Below the pieces are notes generated by a model. It worked only from the letters and a program-made list of their open reading frames with translations. It did not search any database and had not been told where the DNA came from. 64,000 nucleotides of DNA from Massilia agilis (GTDB taxonomy: Bacteria; Pseudomonadota; Gammaproteobacteria; Burkholderiales; Burkholderiaceae_D), in contig NZ_JANUHB010000007.1 of NCBI RefSeq assembly GCF_024756255.1, positions 62,001 through 126,000 on the forward strand, in the 5' to 3' direction. The position numbers and the translations under genes were made by a program. Shown piece after piece: positions 54,978 to 62,981 of this stretch. How positions within the stretch are numbered: the stretch's first letter is position 1; each line of letters opens with the position of its first letter.

Positions 54978-55061
54978 CGTCGTCCCGGCGAAGGCCGGGA
55001 CCCATGCTGAATCTCCGAAGTAGCATGCTCAGTATGGATCCCGGCCTTCGCCGGGATGACG
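54978..55061. repeat. Interspersed repeat family A, copy 5
   Basis: Paired arms of the GTCCCGGC-GAAG-GCCGGGAC type, a variant stem with matching changes on both sides. It abuts the dctP relic. Confidence 0.82.
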
Positions 55062-55172
55062 CTTGCTGATTGTGACACTGCGCTGAGGCCTCGGGCTTCG
55101 GGAAGTCAGCATGGGTCACGGTGGGGACGCCCAGCCTTTCGCCGGGGCGACGGTGACTGACGTAGCGGTGGC
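55062..55172. other. Non-coding remainder before dctP
   Basis: Contains a degraded single arm of repeat A (CCTTTCGCCGGGGCGACGG, 55134-55152) and no recognisable gene. With the relic and copy A5 it makes a 488-bp stretch between pntB and dctP without a sure gene. Confidence 0.5.
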
Positions 55173-56168
55173 TTATTTGCCGGCCACCGCCTTCTCGATC
55201 GCCTGCAACGCCTCCTTGCCCACACGTCCCTCCATCTGTTTGTACACCGGCGCCATCGCCGTGCGCCACTGCGCCTTCTCGGCCGGCGTGAGCGTGTAGA
55301 CGGTGGTCTTGCCCGCCTTCCTGATCCCCTCCACCGCCTGCTCGTTTTCCTCGCTGGCGATCTTATTGGTGTAGGCGGTCGCCTCCTTCAGTGCGCCTTC
55401 GAGCTCGGTGCGGATATCGCCCGGCAGCTTGTCCCAGAAGTTCTTGTTCACGATGACCGCGTAGCCGATGTAGCCGTGGTCCGAGATCGTCATGTGCTTT
55501 TGCACCTCGTGGGTCTTCTGCGTGAAGATGTTCGACGGCGTGTTCTCGGTGCCGTCCACCACGCCGGTCTGCAGCGCCTGGTACACCTCGGAGAAGGCCA
55601 TCACCTGCGGATTGGCGCCCAGCGCGCGGAACTGCGCATCGAGCACCTTGGACGACTGGATGCGCATCTTCATGCCGCGAAAGTCCGCCGGCACGCGCAG
55701 CGGCTTGTTGGCGGTCATGTCCTTGAAGCCGTTGTCCCAGTACGCCAGGCCGTGGATGCCCTTGGCTTCAAGCTTGTTGAAGAACCACTTGCCCACCGGT
55801 CCCGAGGTCACGCGGTACAGCGCCTGCTTGTCCGGGAAGATGAACGGCATGTCGAACGCTTCGAACTCCTTCACGCCCAGTGGCCCGAACTTGGCCAGCG
55901 ACGGCGCCAGCATCTGCACGGAGCCCATCTGCAGCGCGTCGATCTCTTCCTTGTCCTTGTACAGGGTGCTGTTCGGGTACACCTCGACCTTCACGCGGCC
56001 GTGGGTCGCCTTCTCGGCGAGCTCCTTGAACTTCAGCGCGCCCTGGCCCTTCGGCGTGTCGTTGGCGACCACGTGGCTGAACTTGATGACGATCGGCTCC
56101 TGCGCGAAGGCGCTGGCGCTGACGAGGGCGGCGGCCAGCAGCGCCGCATGCATAGGCTTGAATTTCAT
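55173..56168 (-). CDS. dctP: TRAP transporter substrate-binding protein (DctP)
   Basis: 331 residues from the ATG at 56168. The signal peptide ends ASAFA. DctP signatures: IKFSHVVANDTPKGQGA at the start, the substrate-binding Arg segment GMKMRIQSSKVLDAQFRALGANP, and VVDGTENTPSNIFTQK. Binds C4-C5 dicarboxylates in the periplasm. In the P. aeruginosa itaconate locus a full TRAP set follows ccl; here only the binding protein is present, with no DctQ or DctM gene in the window. It is the last gene of the itaconate cluster. Confidence 0.93.
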   Translation of the reverse strand: MKFKPMHAALLAAALVSASAFAQEPIVIKFSHVVANDTPKGQGALKFKELAEKATHGRVKVEVYPNSTLYKDKEEIDALQMGSVQMLAPSLAKFGPLGVKEFEAFDMPFIFPDKQALYRVTSGPVGKWFFNKLEAKGIHGLAYWDNGFKDMTANKPLRVPADFRGMKMRIQSSKVLDAQFRALGANPQVMAFSEVYQALQTGVVDGTENTPSNIFTQKTHEVQKHMTISDHGYIGYAVIVNKNFWDKLPGDIRTELEGALKEATAYTNKIASEENEQAVEGIRKAGKTTVYTLTPAEKAQWRTAMAPVYKQMEGRVGKEALQAIEKAVAGK

Positions 56169-56250
56169 AGAATGTCTCCAGATGGTTGTAAGTAATGCGG
56201 CTTGGTGTGTGATCGCGCCCGATGCCGCTTCAGGCACGCGATTTGTTATT

Positions 56251-57057
56251 TCATGCGCGGCCGCGACGCCGTGCTTCGTCCAGCATTTGCTGCGCGATGC
56301 GCACCACGGGGCGGTCGACCATCCTGCCGTCCACCGCCACCGCGGCGCCGCGTGCCGCGTCGTTTGCCGCCAGCACGCGCCCGGCCCAGGCCAGCTCATC
56401 AAGCGTTGCGACGAAGGCGTCGTTCACGGTGACGACCTGCTTTGGATGAATGCACAGCTTGGCGCCGAAGCCAAGGCCGCGCGCGCGCAGCGTGTCGGCG
56501 CTCACCAGGTCAAGGTCGTCGAACGCCGTGGTCACGCCATCGACCGGCGCCGCAATGCCCGCCACGCGCGAAGCCAGCACCAGCTGCGAGCGCGCGTACA
56601 GCAATTGTTCGTGCCCTTCCCGGATGCCCAGGTCAAGGCAGAAATCGATCGCGCCGAACACCAGCCGCTCGACGCGCTCCATGCGCGCCAGCACCGAGCA
56701 GTTCCACAGCCCGAGCGCGGTCTCGACCAGCGGCAGGATGGCCGGGGCACCGGCCGCGGCGAGCGTGGCCAGGTCGGCCGTCCGCTCGGCCTTGGGCAGC
56801 ACGACGCCGGCCACGCCAGGCATGGCACACAGGGTCAGGTCGTCCTCGAACCATTCGCTGTCGGCGCCGTTGATGCGCACCAGTACCCGGCGCTCGGGCG
56901 ACAGCCATGCGGCCAGTTCCGCGCGCGCCGCCACCTTGTCCGCGGGGGGCACCGCATCCTCCAGGTCGATGATCACCTGGTCGGCGCCGGCCGCGCAGGC
57001 CTTGTCGAAGCGGTCCGGCCGGTGGCCGGGCACGAAGAGATAGGAACGCGACAGCAT
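56251..57057 (-). CDS. ccl: CitE-like lyase, probable (S)-citramalyl-CoA lyase
   Basis: 268 residues of the HpcH/HpaI aldolase family, CitE branch. Metal and CoA residues lie in IIDLEDAVPPADK, RVLVRINGADSEW, LVETALG and GAIDFCLDLG; LCIHPKQV closes the barrel. It would cleave citramalyl-CoA to acetyl-CoA and pyruvate, the last step of itaconate use. The function is assigned from its place with ict and ich homologues in the P. aeruginosa order. Its stop codon is separated from dctP by 82 bases; it starts 3 bases after the PrpD-like gene. Confidence 0.78.
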   Translation of the reverse strand: MLSRSYLFVPGHRPDRFDKACAAGADQVIIDLEDAVPPADKVAARAELAAWLSPERRVLVRINGADSEWFEDDLTLCAMPGVAGVVLPKAERTADLATLAAAGAPAILPLVETALGLWNCSVLARMERVERLVFGAIDFCLDLGIREGHEQLLYARSQLVLASRVAGIAAPVDGVTTAFDDLDLVSADTLRARGLGFGAKLCIHPKQVVTVNDAFVATLDELAWAGRVLAANDAARGAAVAVDGRMVDRPVVRIAQQMLDEARRRGRA

Positions 57058-57060
57058 GGA

Positions 57061-58425
57061 TCAGCGCGCGGCCAGCAAGGTGTCGATCCGGTCGCAGTGC
57101 TCCAGGTCCCAGATGCGCGCAAAGGCGGCGCGTAATTCGGCAGGGCTGGCGGCGTCCGAGAACTGCGCCAGGCGCAGTGCCTTCGCTTCGAGTTCTTCGC
57201 GCGACAGCGTATTGCCCGGGTCGCCCTTCGGCTCGTCGACGCGGCCATCGAAGCTGCGGCCGTCATTGGTGCGCACCGTGACCTTGCCGATCCAGCGCGC
57301 CGGGTAGGCGTTGTCCACTTCCTCGTCCAGCACCATCTCCACCTTGTCGCGGAACGCGATCACGCGCGGGTCGCGGAACGATTCGTCGAACTCCTTCAGC
57401 CCCGCACTGCCGAACACGGCGGCCAGGCCAAGCACGGTCCCCATCGAGAACTTCGCCTGGTGCACGGTCTTCGGATCGACCACCGGGCCGAGCACGTCGA
57501 TCGCGCCCTGGTGCACGCGGGTGGTCACCTGCGCGACGTCCTCCGCCGTCAGGCCGTGCGCGGCCAGCACCTGCAGCAGCGCGTCGGCCGCGGGATGGGT
57601 GTGGCGGCACGAAGCGTGGAACTTGAACGAGGTTTCCGCCAGCGTCCAGCGCTGGCCCAGGCCCGCGACCAGCTTTGCCGGGTCGGCGTCGCGCGACATG
57701 CCGGCGCCCATGCCCTGCGCGCCTTCCAGGATGCGGCGCGCGCCGGTGAAGCCTTCGCTGGCGATGTAGGCCGCCATCAGGCCGGTGCTTGCCGCGTGCG
57801 CGGTGTGCAGCTGCTTGGAGTCGGCGGCGTCGCGCAGGAATTCCCACAGTCCCGCGGCCTGCGTGCCGGCCGAACCGAAGGCATGCAGCATTTGCTCGGG
57901 CGTGAGCTTGAGCAGGCAGCCGACGGTCGCAGCGGCGGCAAGGCTGCCGGCGGTGCCGGTGGTATGGAAGATCTTGTAGTGCGAGCGGCCGAGGAATTCA
58001 CCGACGCGGATGCCGACCTCGTAGCCGGCGACGGAAGCGGCCAGCAGCTCGCGCCCGCTGGCGCCGGTCGATTGCGCCACCGCCAGCGCCACCGGGAACA
58101 CCACGGTCGCGGGGTGGAACACCGAGCCATTGTGCACATCGTCCTGCTCGACATAGTGTGACGAAGCGGCGTTGACCATCGCGGCGAACAGCGGGCTGGT
58201 CTTGCGGCGCAAGGCCAACACTTCGGACGGGCCGTCCTGCGGACCCATGCGGCGCGCGAACGATTCGATGATCTGCACCGGTTTGCCGGTCTTGCCGGCG
58301 AGGGCGGAGCCGAACCAGTCCAGGAACAGGTCCTCGGCGCGGCGGATCACCGGCGCGGGAATGTCTTCGAAGCGCAGGCCGGCGGCGAAGGTGGCCAGTG
58401 TCAGGCTGGGGTGGTCGTCATGCAT
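57061..58425 (-). CDS. MmgE/PrpD family protein of the itaconate cluster
   Basis: 454 residues. MmgE/PrpD fold with LFLDWFGSALAGKTG, HYVEQDDVHNGSVFHP (active-site region) and FKFHASCRHTHPAADALL. The family includes 2-methylcitrate dehydratase, cis-aconitate decarboxylase and related (de)hydratases. The homologue at this position in P. aeruginosa (PA0881 in my recollection of that locus) has no firm role in itaconate breakdown. It could act on a C5/C6 tricarboxylate related to itaconate. Confidence 0.85.
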   Translation of the reverse strand: MHDDHPSLTLATFAAGLRFEDIPAPVIRRAEDLFLDWFGSALAGKTGKPVQIIESFARRMGPQDGPSEVLALRRKTSPLFAAMVNAASSHYVEQDDVHNGSVFHPATVVFPVALAVAQSTGASGRELLAASVAGYEVGIRVGEFLGRSHYKIFHTTGTAGSLAAAATVGCLLKLTPEQMLHAFGSAGTQAAGLWEFLRDAADSKQLHTAHAASTGLMAAYIASEGFTGARRILEGAQGMGAGMSRDADPAKLVAGLGQRWTLAETSFKFHASCRHTHPAADALLQVLAAHGLTAEDVAQVTTRVHQGAIDVLGPVVDPKTVHQAKFSMGTVLGLAAVFGSAGLKEFDESFRDPRVIAFRDKVEMVLDEEVDNAYPARWIGKVTVRTNDGRSFDGRVDEPKGDPGNTLSREELEAKALRLAQFSDAASPAELRAAFARIWDLEHCDRIDTLLAAR

Positions 58426-58464
58426 TCAAATGTCTCCTCAAATTCTTTTCGCTACCCTCAATAC

Positions 58465-58570
58465 CGTCGTCCCCGCGAAGGCGGGGACCCATGCTGAGGC
58501 TGGGTCGCAGCAAACGTGCGCCGCGTGGCCGCAAGCTCAGCATGGGTTCCCGCCTTCGCGGGAACGACGG
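58465..58570. repeat. Interspersed repeat family A, copy 6
   Basis: Left arm GTCCCCGCGAAGGCGGGGAC and right arm of the TTCCCGCCTTCGCGGGAA type, between the PrpD-like gene and ict. It interrupts an otherwise tightly packed gene row. Confidence 0.85.
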
Positions 58571-58589
58571 GCAGGGGGGCACACTTTTT

Positions 58590-59768
58590 TCAAACAGCCT
58601 TCTGCTCGCGCAGCGCCGCGATGTCCTTGTCCCCATACCCCAGCTCCGCCAGGATCGCCTCCGTCTGCGCTCCCAGCGCCGGAATCGGGTCCATGCGCGC
58701 GCTCCAGGTATTGGGCACGCCGGGCGGCACCAGCGCGGGCAGGGGGCCGGCGGGCGAATCCACCTCGGCCCAGCGATTGCGCGCCCTGAGCTGCGGGTGC
58801 TCCCAGATGTCGTGCATCGTGTTCACGTGCGCGTTTGCGATCTGTGCCGCGTCGAGCCGCTCGATCAGCTGTTCGGCGCTCAGGCTGGCGAAGGTTTCGT
58901 TGATGATTGCGCGAAGTGCGTCGCGCGAAGCGTTGCGCGCCGAGTTCGAGTTGAAGCGCGGGTCGGTCGCCAGCTCCGGCTGCAGCAGGACCTTGGCGCA
59001 GAACAGCCCCCATTCGCGCTCGTTCTGCAGCCCGAGCATCACGATACGGCCATCGCCAACCGGGAACGGCCCGTACGGGTAGATGGTCGCGTGCGCCGCG
59101 CCCGCACGTGGCGGCGGCGAGGCGCCGTCCATGCTGTAGTAGAGCGGGTAGTTCATCCACTCGGCCATGCACTCCAACATCGACACGTCGATCTCGCAGC
59201 CCTGGCCGGTTTTGCCGCGCTGGATCAGGGCCGCCAGGATGTTCGAGTACGCGTACATGCCGGCCGAGATGTCCGCGATCGAGCAGCCGGCCTTGGCCAT
59301 CTCGTCGGCCGTGCCGGTGATCGACAGGAATCCGGCTTCGCTCTGGATCAAGAGGTCGTAGGCCTTCTTGTCGCGGTACGGACCATCCGAGCCATAACCC
59401 GAGATATTGCAGACGATCAGGCGCGGAAAGCGCTCGCGCAGGGCTTCGTACGACAGGCCAAGGCGCGCGGCGGCGCCCGGCGCCAGGTTCTGCACCAGCA
59501 CGTCCGCGCCTTCGAGCAGCTTGCCGAGGATGGCCTGTGCCTGTTCGTGCTTGACGTCCAGCGTCAGGCTTTCCTTGGAGCGGTTGGTCCACACGAAGTG
59601 CGAGGCCAGGCCGCGTGCGCGCTGGTCGTAGGCGCGCGCAAAGTCGCCGACGCCGGGGCGCTCGACCTTGATGACGCGCGCGCCGAGGTCGGCCAGCTGG
59701 CGCGTGCAGAACGGCGCGGCGATCGCGTGTTCCAGCGTGATGACGGTGATTCCATCCAGTGGTCGCAT
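58590..59768 (-). CDS. ict: Family III CoA-transferase, probable itaconate CoA-transferase
   Basis: 392 residues of the CaiB/BaiF family: PLDGITVITLEHAIAAPF, the active-site Asp in KKAYDLLIQSEAG, and SMLECMAEWMNYPLYY. Would move CoA from succinyl-CoA to itaconate. The substrate is inferred from the cluster. It ends after and close to the acyl-CoA dehydrogenase (10-base gap). Confidence 0.8.
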   Translation of the reverse strand: MRPLDGITVITLEHAIAAPFCTRQLADLGARVIKVERPGVGDFARAYDQRARGLASHFVWTNRSKESLTLDVKHEQAQAILGKLLEGADVLVQNLAPGAAARLGLSYEALRERFPRLIVCNISGYGSDGPYRDKKAYDLLIQSEAGFLSITGTADEMAKAGCSIADISAGMYAYSNILAALIQRGKTGQGCEIDVSMLECMAEWMNYPLYYSMDGASPPPRAGAAHATIYPYGPFPVGDGRIVMLGLQNEREWGLFCAKVLLQPELATDPRFNSNSARNASRDALRAIINETFASLSAEQLIERLDAAQIANAHVNTMHDIWEHPQLRARNRWAEVDSPAGPLPALVPPGVPNTWSARMDPIPALGAQTEAILAELGYGDKDIAALREQKAV

Positions 59769-59778
59769 GGCGGTCTCC

Positions 59779-60936
59779 TCAGAACGAGCGCGGCATGCCG
59801 AGCACGTGCTCGCCGATGTACGCGAGGATCAGGTTGGTCGAGATCGGCGCCACCTGGTACAGGCGCGTCTCGCGGAACTTGCGCTCGACGTCGTACTCGC
59901 AGGCGAAGCCGAAGCCGCCGTGGAACTGCAGGCAGGCGTTGGCCGCCTCCCACGACGCGTCCGCCGCCAGCATCTTGGCCATGTTGGCCTCGGCGCCGCA
60001 GTTCTTGTGGGCGTCGAACAGCGCCGCCGCCTTGTAGCGCATCAGGCTGGCCGCTTCCACGTTCACGTAGGCTTTCGCGATCGGGAACTGCACGCCCTGG
60101 TTCTGGCCGATCGGGCGGCCGAACACCTCGCGCTCCTTCACGTATTTGGTCACCTTGTCGATGAACCAGTAGCCGTCGCCGATGCATTCGGCCGCGATCA
60201 GCGTACGCTCCGCGTTCAGGCCGTCGAGGATGTACTTGAAGCCCTTGCCTTCTTCGCCGATCAGGTTCTCGGCCGGGATCTCCAGGTTCTCGAAGAACAG
60301 CTCGTTGGTCTCGTGGTTGACCATGTTCAGGATCGGCTGCACGGTCAGGCCCTTGCCGATCGCTTCCTTCAGGTCGACGATGAAGATCGACATGCCCTCG
60401 GATTTTTTGGTCACGTCCGACAGCGGCGTGGTGCGCGCCAGCAGGATCATCAGGTCCGAGTGCTGCACGCGCGAGATCCACACCTTCTGGCCGTTGATGA
60501 CGTAGCGGTCGCTACGGCGCACGGCCGTGGTCTTGATCTTGGTGGTGTCGGTGCCGGTGGTCGGCTCGGTCACGGCCATCGACTGCAGGCGCAGCGCGCC
60601 GCTGGCGATCTGGGGCAGGTAGCGTTCCTTCTGCTCCTTCGAGCCGTGACGCAGCAGGGTGCCCATGTTGTACATCTGGCCGTGGCAGGCGCCCGAGTTG
60701 CCGCCTGCGCGGTTGATCTCTTCCATGATGACCGATGCTTCGGTCAGGCCCAGGCCCGAGCCGCCGTATTCCTGCGGGATGAGGGCGGCCAGCCAGCCGG
60801 CCTGGGTCAGCGCGTTGACAAATGCCTCGGGGTAGCCGCGCTCTTCGTCGATCTTGCGGAAGTACTCGGCCGAGAATTCGCCGCACAGGGCGCGCACCGC
60901 ATCGCGGATGTCTTCGTAGTTGTCGTGGTGGTTCAT
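59779..60936 (-). CDS. Acyl-CoA dehydrogenase of the itaconate cluster
   Basis: 385 residues from the ATG at 60936, six bases after GGAG. FAD-binding blocks AVTEPTTGTDTTKI and KVWISRVQHSDL; C-terminal HGGFGFACEYDVERKFRE. The usual catalytic Glu of the YEGT motif is replaced: the sequence reads YQVAPIST. This belongs to a known variant branch, and the general base must lie elsewhere. It has a counterpart in the P. aeruginosa cluster; its reaction there is not established to my knowledge. Methylsuccinyl-CoA or itaconyl-CoA-related oxidation is possible. Confidence 0.85.
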   Translation of the reverse strand: MNHHDNYEDIRDAVRALCGEFSAEYFRKIDEERGYPEAFVNALTQAGWLAALIPQEYGGSGLGLTEASVIMEEINRAGGNSGACHGQMYNMGTLLRHGSKEQKERYLPQIASGALRLQSMAVTEPTTGTDTTKIKTTAVRRSDRYVINGQKVWISRVQHSDLMILLARTTPLSDVTKKSEGMSIFIVDLKEAIGKGLTVQPILNMVNHETNELFFENLEIPAENLIGEEGKGFKYILDGLNAERTLIAAECIGDGYWFIDKVTKYVKEREVFGRPIGQNQGVQFPIAKAYVNVEAASLMRYKAAALFDAHKNCGAEANMAKMLAADASWEAANACLQFHGGFGFACEYDVERKFRETRLYQVAPISTNLILAYIGEHVLGMPRSF

Positions 60937-60970
60937 TGGTGTCTCCAAAAATTATTCTTGGTCTGGCGCG

Positions 60971-61846
60971 TCAGGCCAGCGTGGCCTCGGCCTGCATGGC
61001 GAGCTCGCCGCGCATGTTCTGCGCCCACAGGTGCACCGTGCGGCCATCGGCGTCGGGCCGGCCGCACAGGGTGAAGGGCTCGATGTCGAACAGCGAGCCA
61101 ACCGCGCGGAACGAGAACGTGGCCATGCGCGCATCGGGCATGTGCCGGCGCAGCAGGTCGGCCAGCAGGGTGGCGATCAGCGGGCCGTGCACGATCAGGC
61201 CGGGATAGCCCTCGACCTTGGTCACATATCTGCGGTCGTAGTGGATGCGGTGGCCGTTGAAGGTGAGCGCCGAGTAGCGGAACAGCAGCACCGGGTCGGG
61301 CGTGACGATGCGCGACCAGGCTGCGTCAAGCGGGGCCATCTTCGGGGCCGGGGCAGCCGCGCCGGGCGTGGGCAGCGGACGGTAGACGATGTCGTGTTCC
61401 TCGGTTACGCACACGCGGCCGGCATGCGCCAGCTCGTGCTTCACGGTGACGAACACCAGGCTGCCGCTTGCGCCGCTCTTGGGCGTCACGCTCATCACCT
61501 GCGAGGTGCGCGTGGCCATGCCTTCGACCGGCAGCGGTTCGGCAAAGCTCAGGCGGCCGCCGGCCCACATGCGGCGCGGCAGCGGCACCGGCGGTAAAAA
61601 GCCGCCACGCCTCGGGTGGCCGTCCGGACCGATTTCCGATTGCGGCGCGGCGGACCAGAAGTAGGCCCAGTGCCACAGCGGCGGCAGGGCGTCGCCTTCC
61701 TTGAACGTGTCGGCACGGTCGAGCGTGGCCGCCATCGCGTTGGCGGTTGCCGCGCCGACCCGGGTGTCGAGCGTCTCGGTCTTGCCGACCCATTGTTGCA
61801 GTAAGGAATTGTCGAGGGCGTCAGCAGTCATGGATGTCAGGGTCAT
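60971..61846 (-). CDS. ich: FAS1-like/MaoC hydratase, probable itaconyl-CoA hydratase
   Basis: 291 residues from MTLTSMTAD (an alternative ATG lies 15 bases in; neither has a strong ribosome site). Two hot-dog halves: an N-terminal FAS1-like dehydratase region with RMWAGGRLSF and a C-terminal MaoC half with IHYDRRYV and VHGPLIATLL. Related to mesaconyl-C4-CoA/itaconyl-CoA hydratase. Would hydrate itaconyl-CoA to citramalyl-CoA. First gene of the cluster, divergent from the LysR gene. Confidence 0.8.
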   Translation of the reverse strand: MTLTSMTADALDNSLLQQWVGKTETLDTRVGAATANAMAATLDRADTFKEGDALPPLWHWAYFWSAAPQSEIGPDGHPRRGGFLPPVPLPRRMWAGGRLSFAEPLPVEGMATRTSQVMSVTPKSGASGSLVFVTVKHELAHAGRVCVTEEHDIVYRPLPTPGAAAPAPKMAPLDAAWSRIVTPDPVLLFRYSALTFNGHRIHYDRRYVTKVEGYPGLIVHGPLIATLLADLLRRHMPDARMATFSFRAVGSLFDIEPFTLCGRPDADGRTVHLWAQNMRGELAMQAEATLA

Positions 61847-61885
61847 CAGTAACAAGGTGGCCAGTGTGGGGCGGGGACCCCGAAC

Positions 61886-61898
61886 GCACAATCTGTGC
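61886..61898. promoter_or_regulatory. Candidate LysR operator between ich and the LysR gene
   Basis: GCACA-ATC-TGTGC, a perfect palindrome about 40 bp before ich. Read on -, its TTGTGC could be the -35 with CACACT as -10, 17 bp apart. Binding by the divergent LysR protein is inferred. Confidence 0.45.
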
Positions 61899-61977
61899 TT
61901 TTGGAAGGGGGGCTACGGTTTCGGCGTAGGCAAGGCGCTTGGGCTAGAATGCCTTAGTGAAATAAGGAAGTGGCCAC

Positions 61978-62871
61978 ATGCTTTTCGACCTGACCGACCT
62001 GCGCCTGTTCATCTTCGTCGCAGAACTAAAGAGCCTGACCCGCGCCGCCGAACGGATGCACTTGTCGCTGGCGGCGGCCAGCAACCGGATCAAGGAACTC
62101 GAATCGCGCTTTGGCATGCGCCTGCTGTATCGCGAGAACAAGGGCGTGAGCCTGTCGCCGGCCGGCGAGACGCTGCTGGCGCACGCGCAGCGCTTCATGC
62201 AGCAGGTCGAGCTGCTCAAGAGCGACATGCAGCAGTACAACAACGGCATCAAGGGCCATATCCGCATCTTCGCCAATACGACCGCGGTGACGGAATTCAT
62301 GCCGCACGTGCTCGGCACCTTCCTCGCGTCGCACCCGCAGGTGAACGTGGCGCTGGAAGAGCGGCTGAACCACGACATCGTGCGCGGCGTACAGGAAGGC
62401 ACTGCCGACATCGGCGTTGCCGCCGGCACGGTGCAGGGGCAGGGGCTGGAGATCATCAATTTTTCCACCGACCGGCTGGTGCTGGCCACGGCCGCAGGCC
62501 ACCCGCTGGCGAAGGCCGGCAGCATCGGCTTTGCCGAGACGCTGGAATATCCCCACATCGGCCTGCACGAGGGCAGTACGCTGCAGCACTTCCTGAACCG
62601 GGTGGTGAGCGACAGCGGGGACCGCCTGAACCTGCGCATCCAGGTGCGGGGCTTCGACGCCATGTGCCGCATGGTGGAGGCGAACGTGGGTATCGGCATC
62701 CTGCCGCAGTCGGCGGCGCGGCGCCACAGCCAGAGCATGAAGCTGGCGCTGGTGGAGCTGTCCGACGACTGGGCCGTGCGCGAGCGCAGTGTGGTGGTGC
62801 AGAAGCTCGACGCGCTGCCGGCGTATGCGCGCGAGCTGGTGGAGATGATCAGGCTCGAGGCGTCGGGTTAG
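61978..62871 (+). CDS. LysR-type transcriptional regulator, probable itaconate-responsive activator
   Basis: 297 residues. The HTH is at residues 1-60 (LRLFIFVAELKSLTRAAERMHLSLAAASNRIKELE in the canonical arrangement, with Ala replacing part of the usual QPALS turn). The effector domain follows from residue 90. AAGGAAG precedes the ATG, and a -10-like TAGAAT lies at 61945-61950. It is divergent from ich, as the itaconate regulators of P. aeruginosa (RipR) and Cupriavidus (ItcR) are. The effector is inferred. Confidence 0.85.
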   Translation: MLFDLTDLRLFIFVAELKSLTRAAERMHLSLAAASNRIKELESRFGMRLLYRENKGVSLSPAGETLLAHAQRFMQQVELLKSDMQQYNNGIKGHIRIFANTTAVTEFMPHVLGTFLASHPQVNVALEERLNHDIVRGVQEGTADIGVAAGTVQGQGLEIINFSTDRLVLATAAGHPLAKAGSIGFAETLEYPHIGLHEGSTLQHFLNRVVSDSGDRLNLRIQVRGFDAMCRMVEANVGIGILPQSAARRHSQSMKLALVELSDDWAVRERSVVVQKLDALPAYARELVEMIRLEASG

Positions 62872-62886
62872 CCGACAGCCTCAAAC

Positions 62887-62966
62887 CGTCGTTCCCGCGC
62901 AGGCGGGAACCCATAGGCCGCGTGAACGGACGTTCAGTATGGGTCCCCGCCTTCGCGGGGACGACG
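62887..62966. repeat. Interspersed repeat family A, copy 7
   Basis: Left arm of the TTCCCGCGCAGGCGGGAA type and right arm of the GTCCCCGCCTTCGCGGGGAC type, between the convergent LysR and Ubi-type genes. Confidence 0.85.
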
Positions 62967-62981
62967 TTTTTGGGTTGCGGG

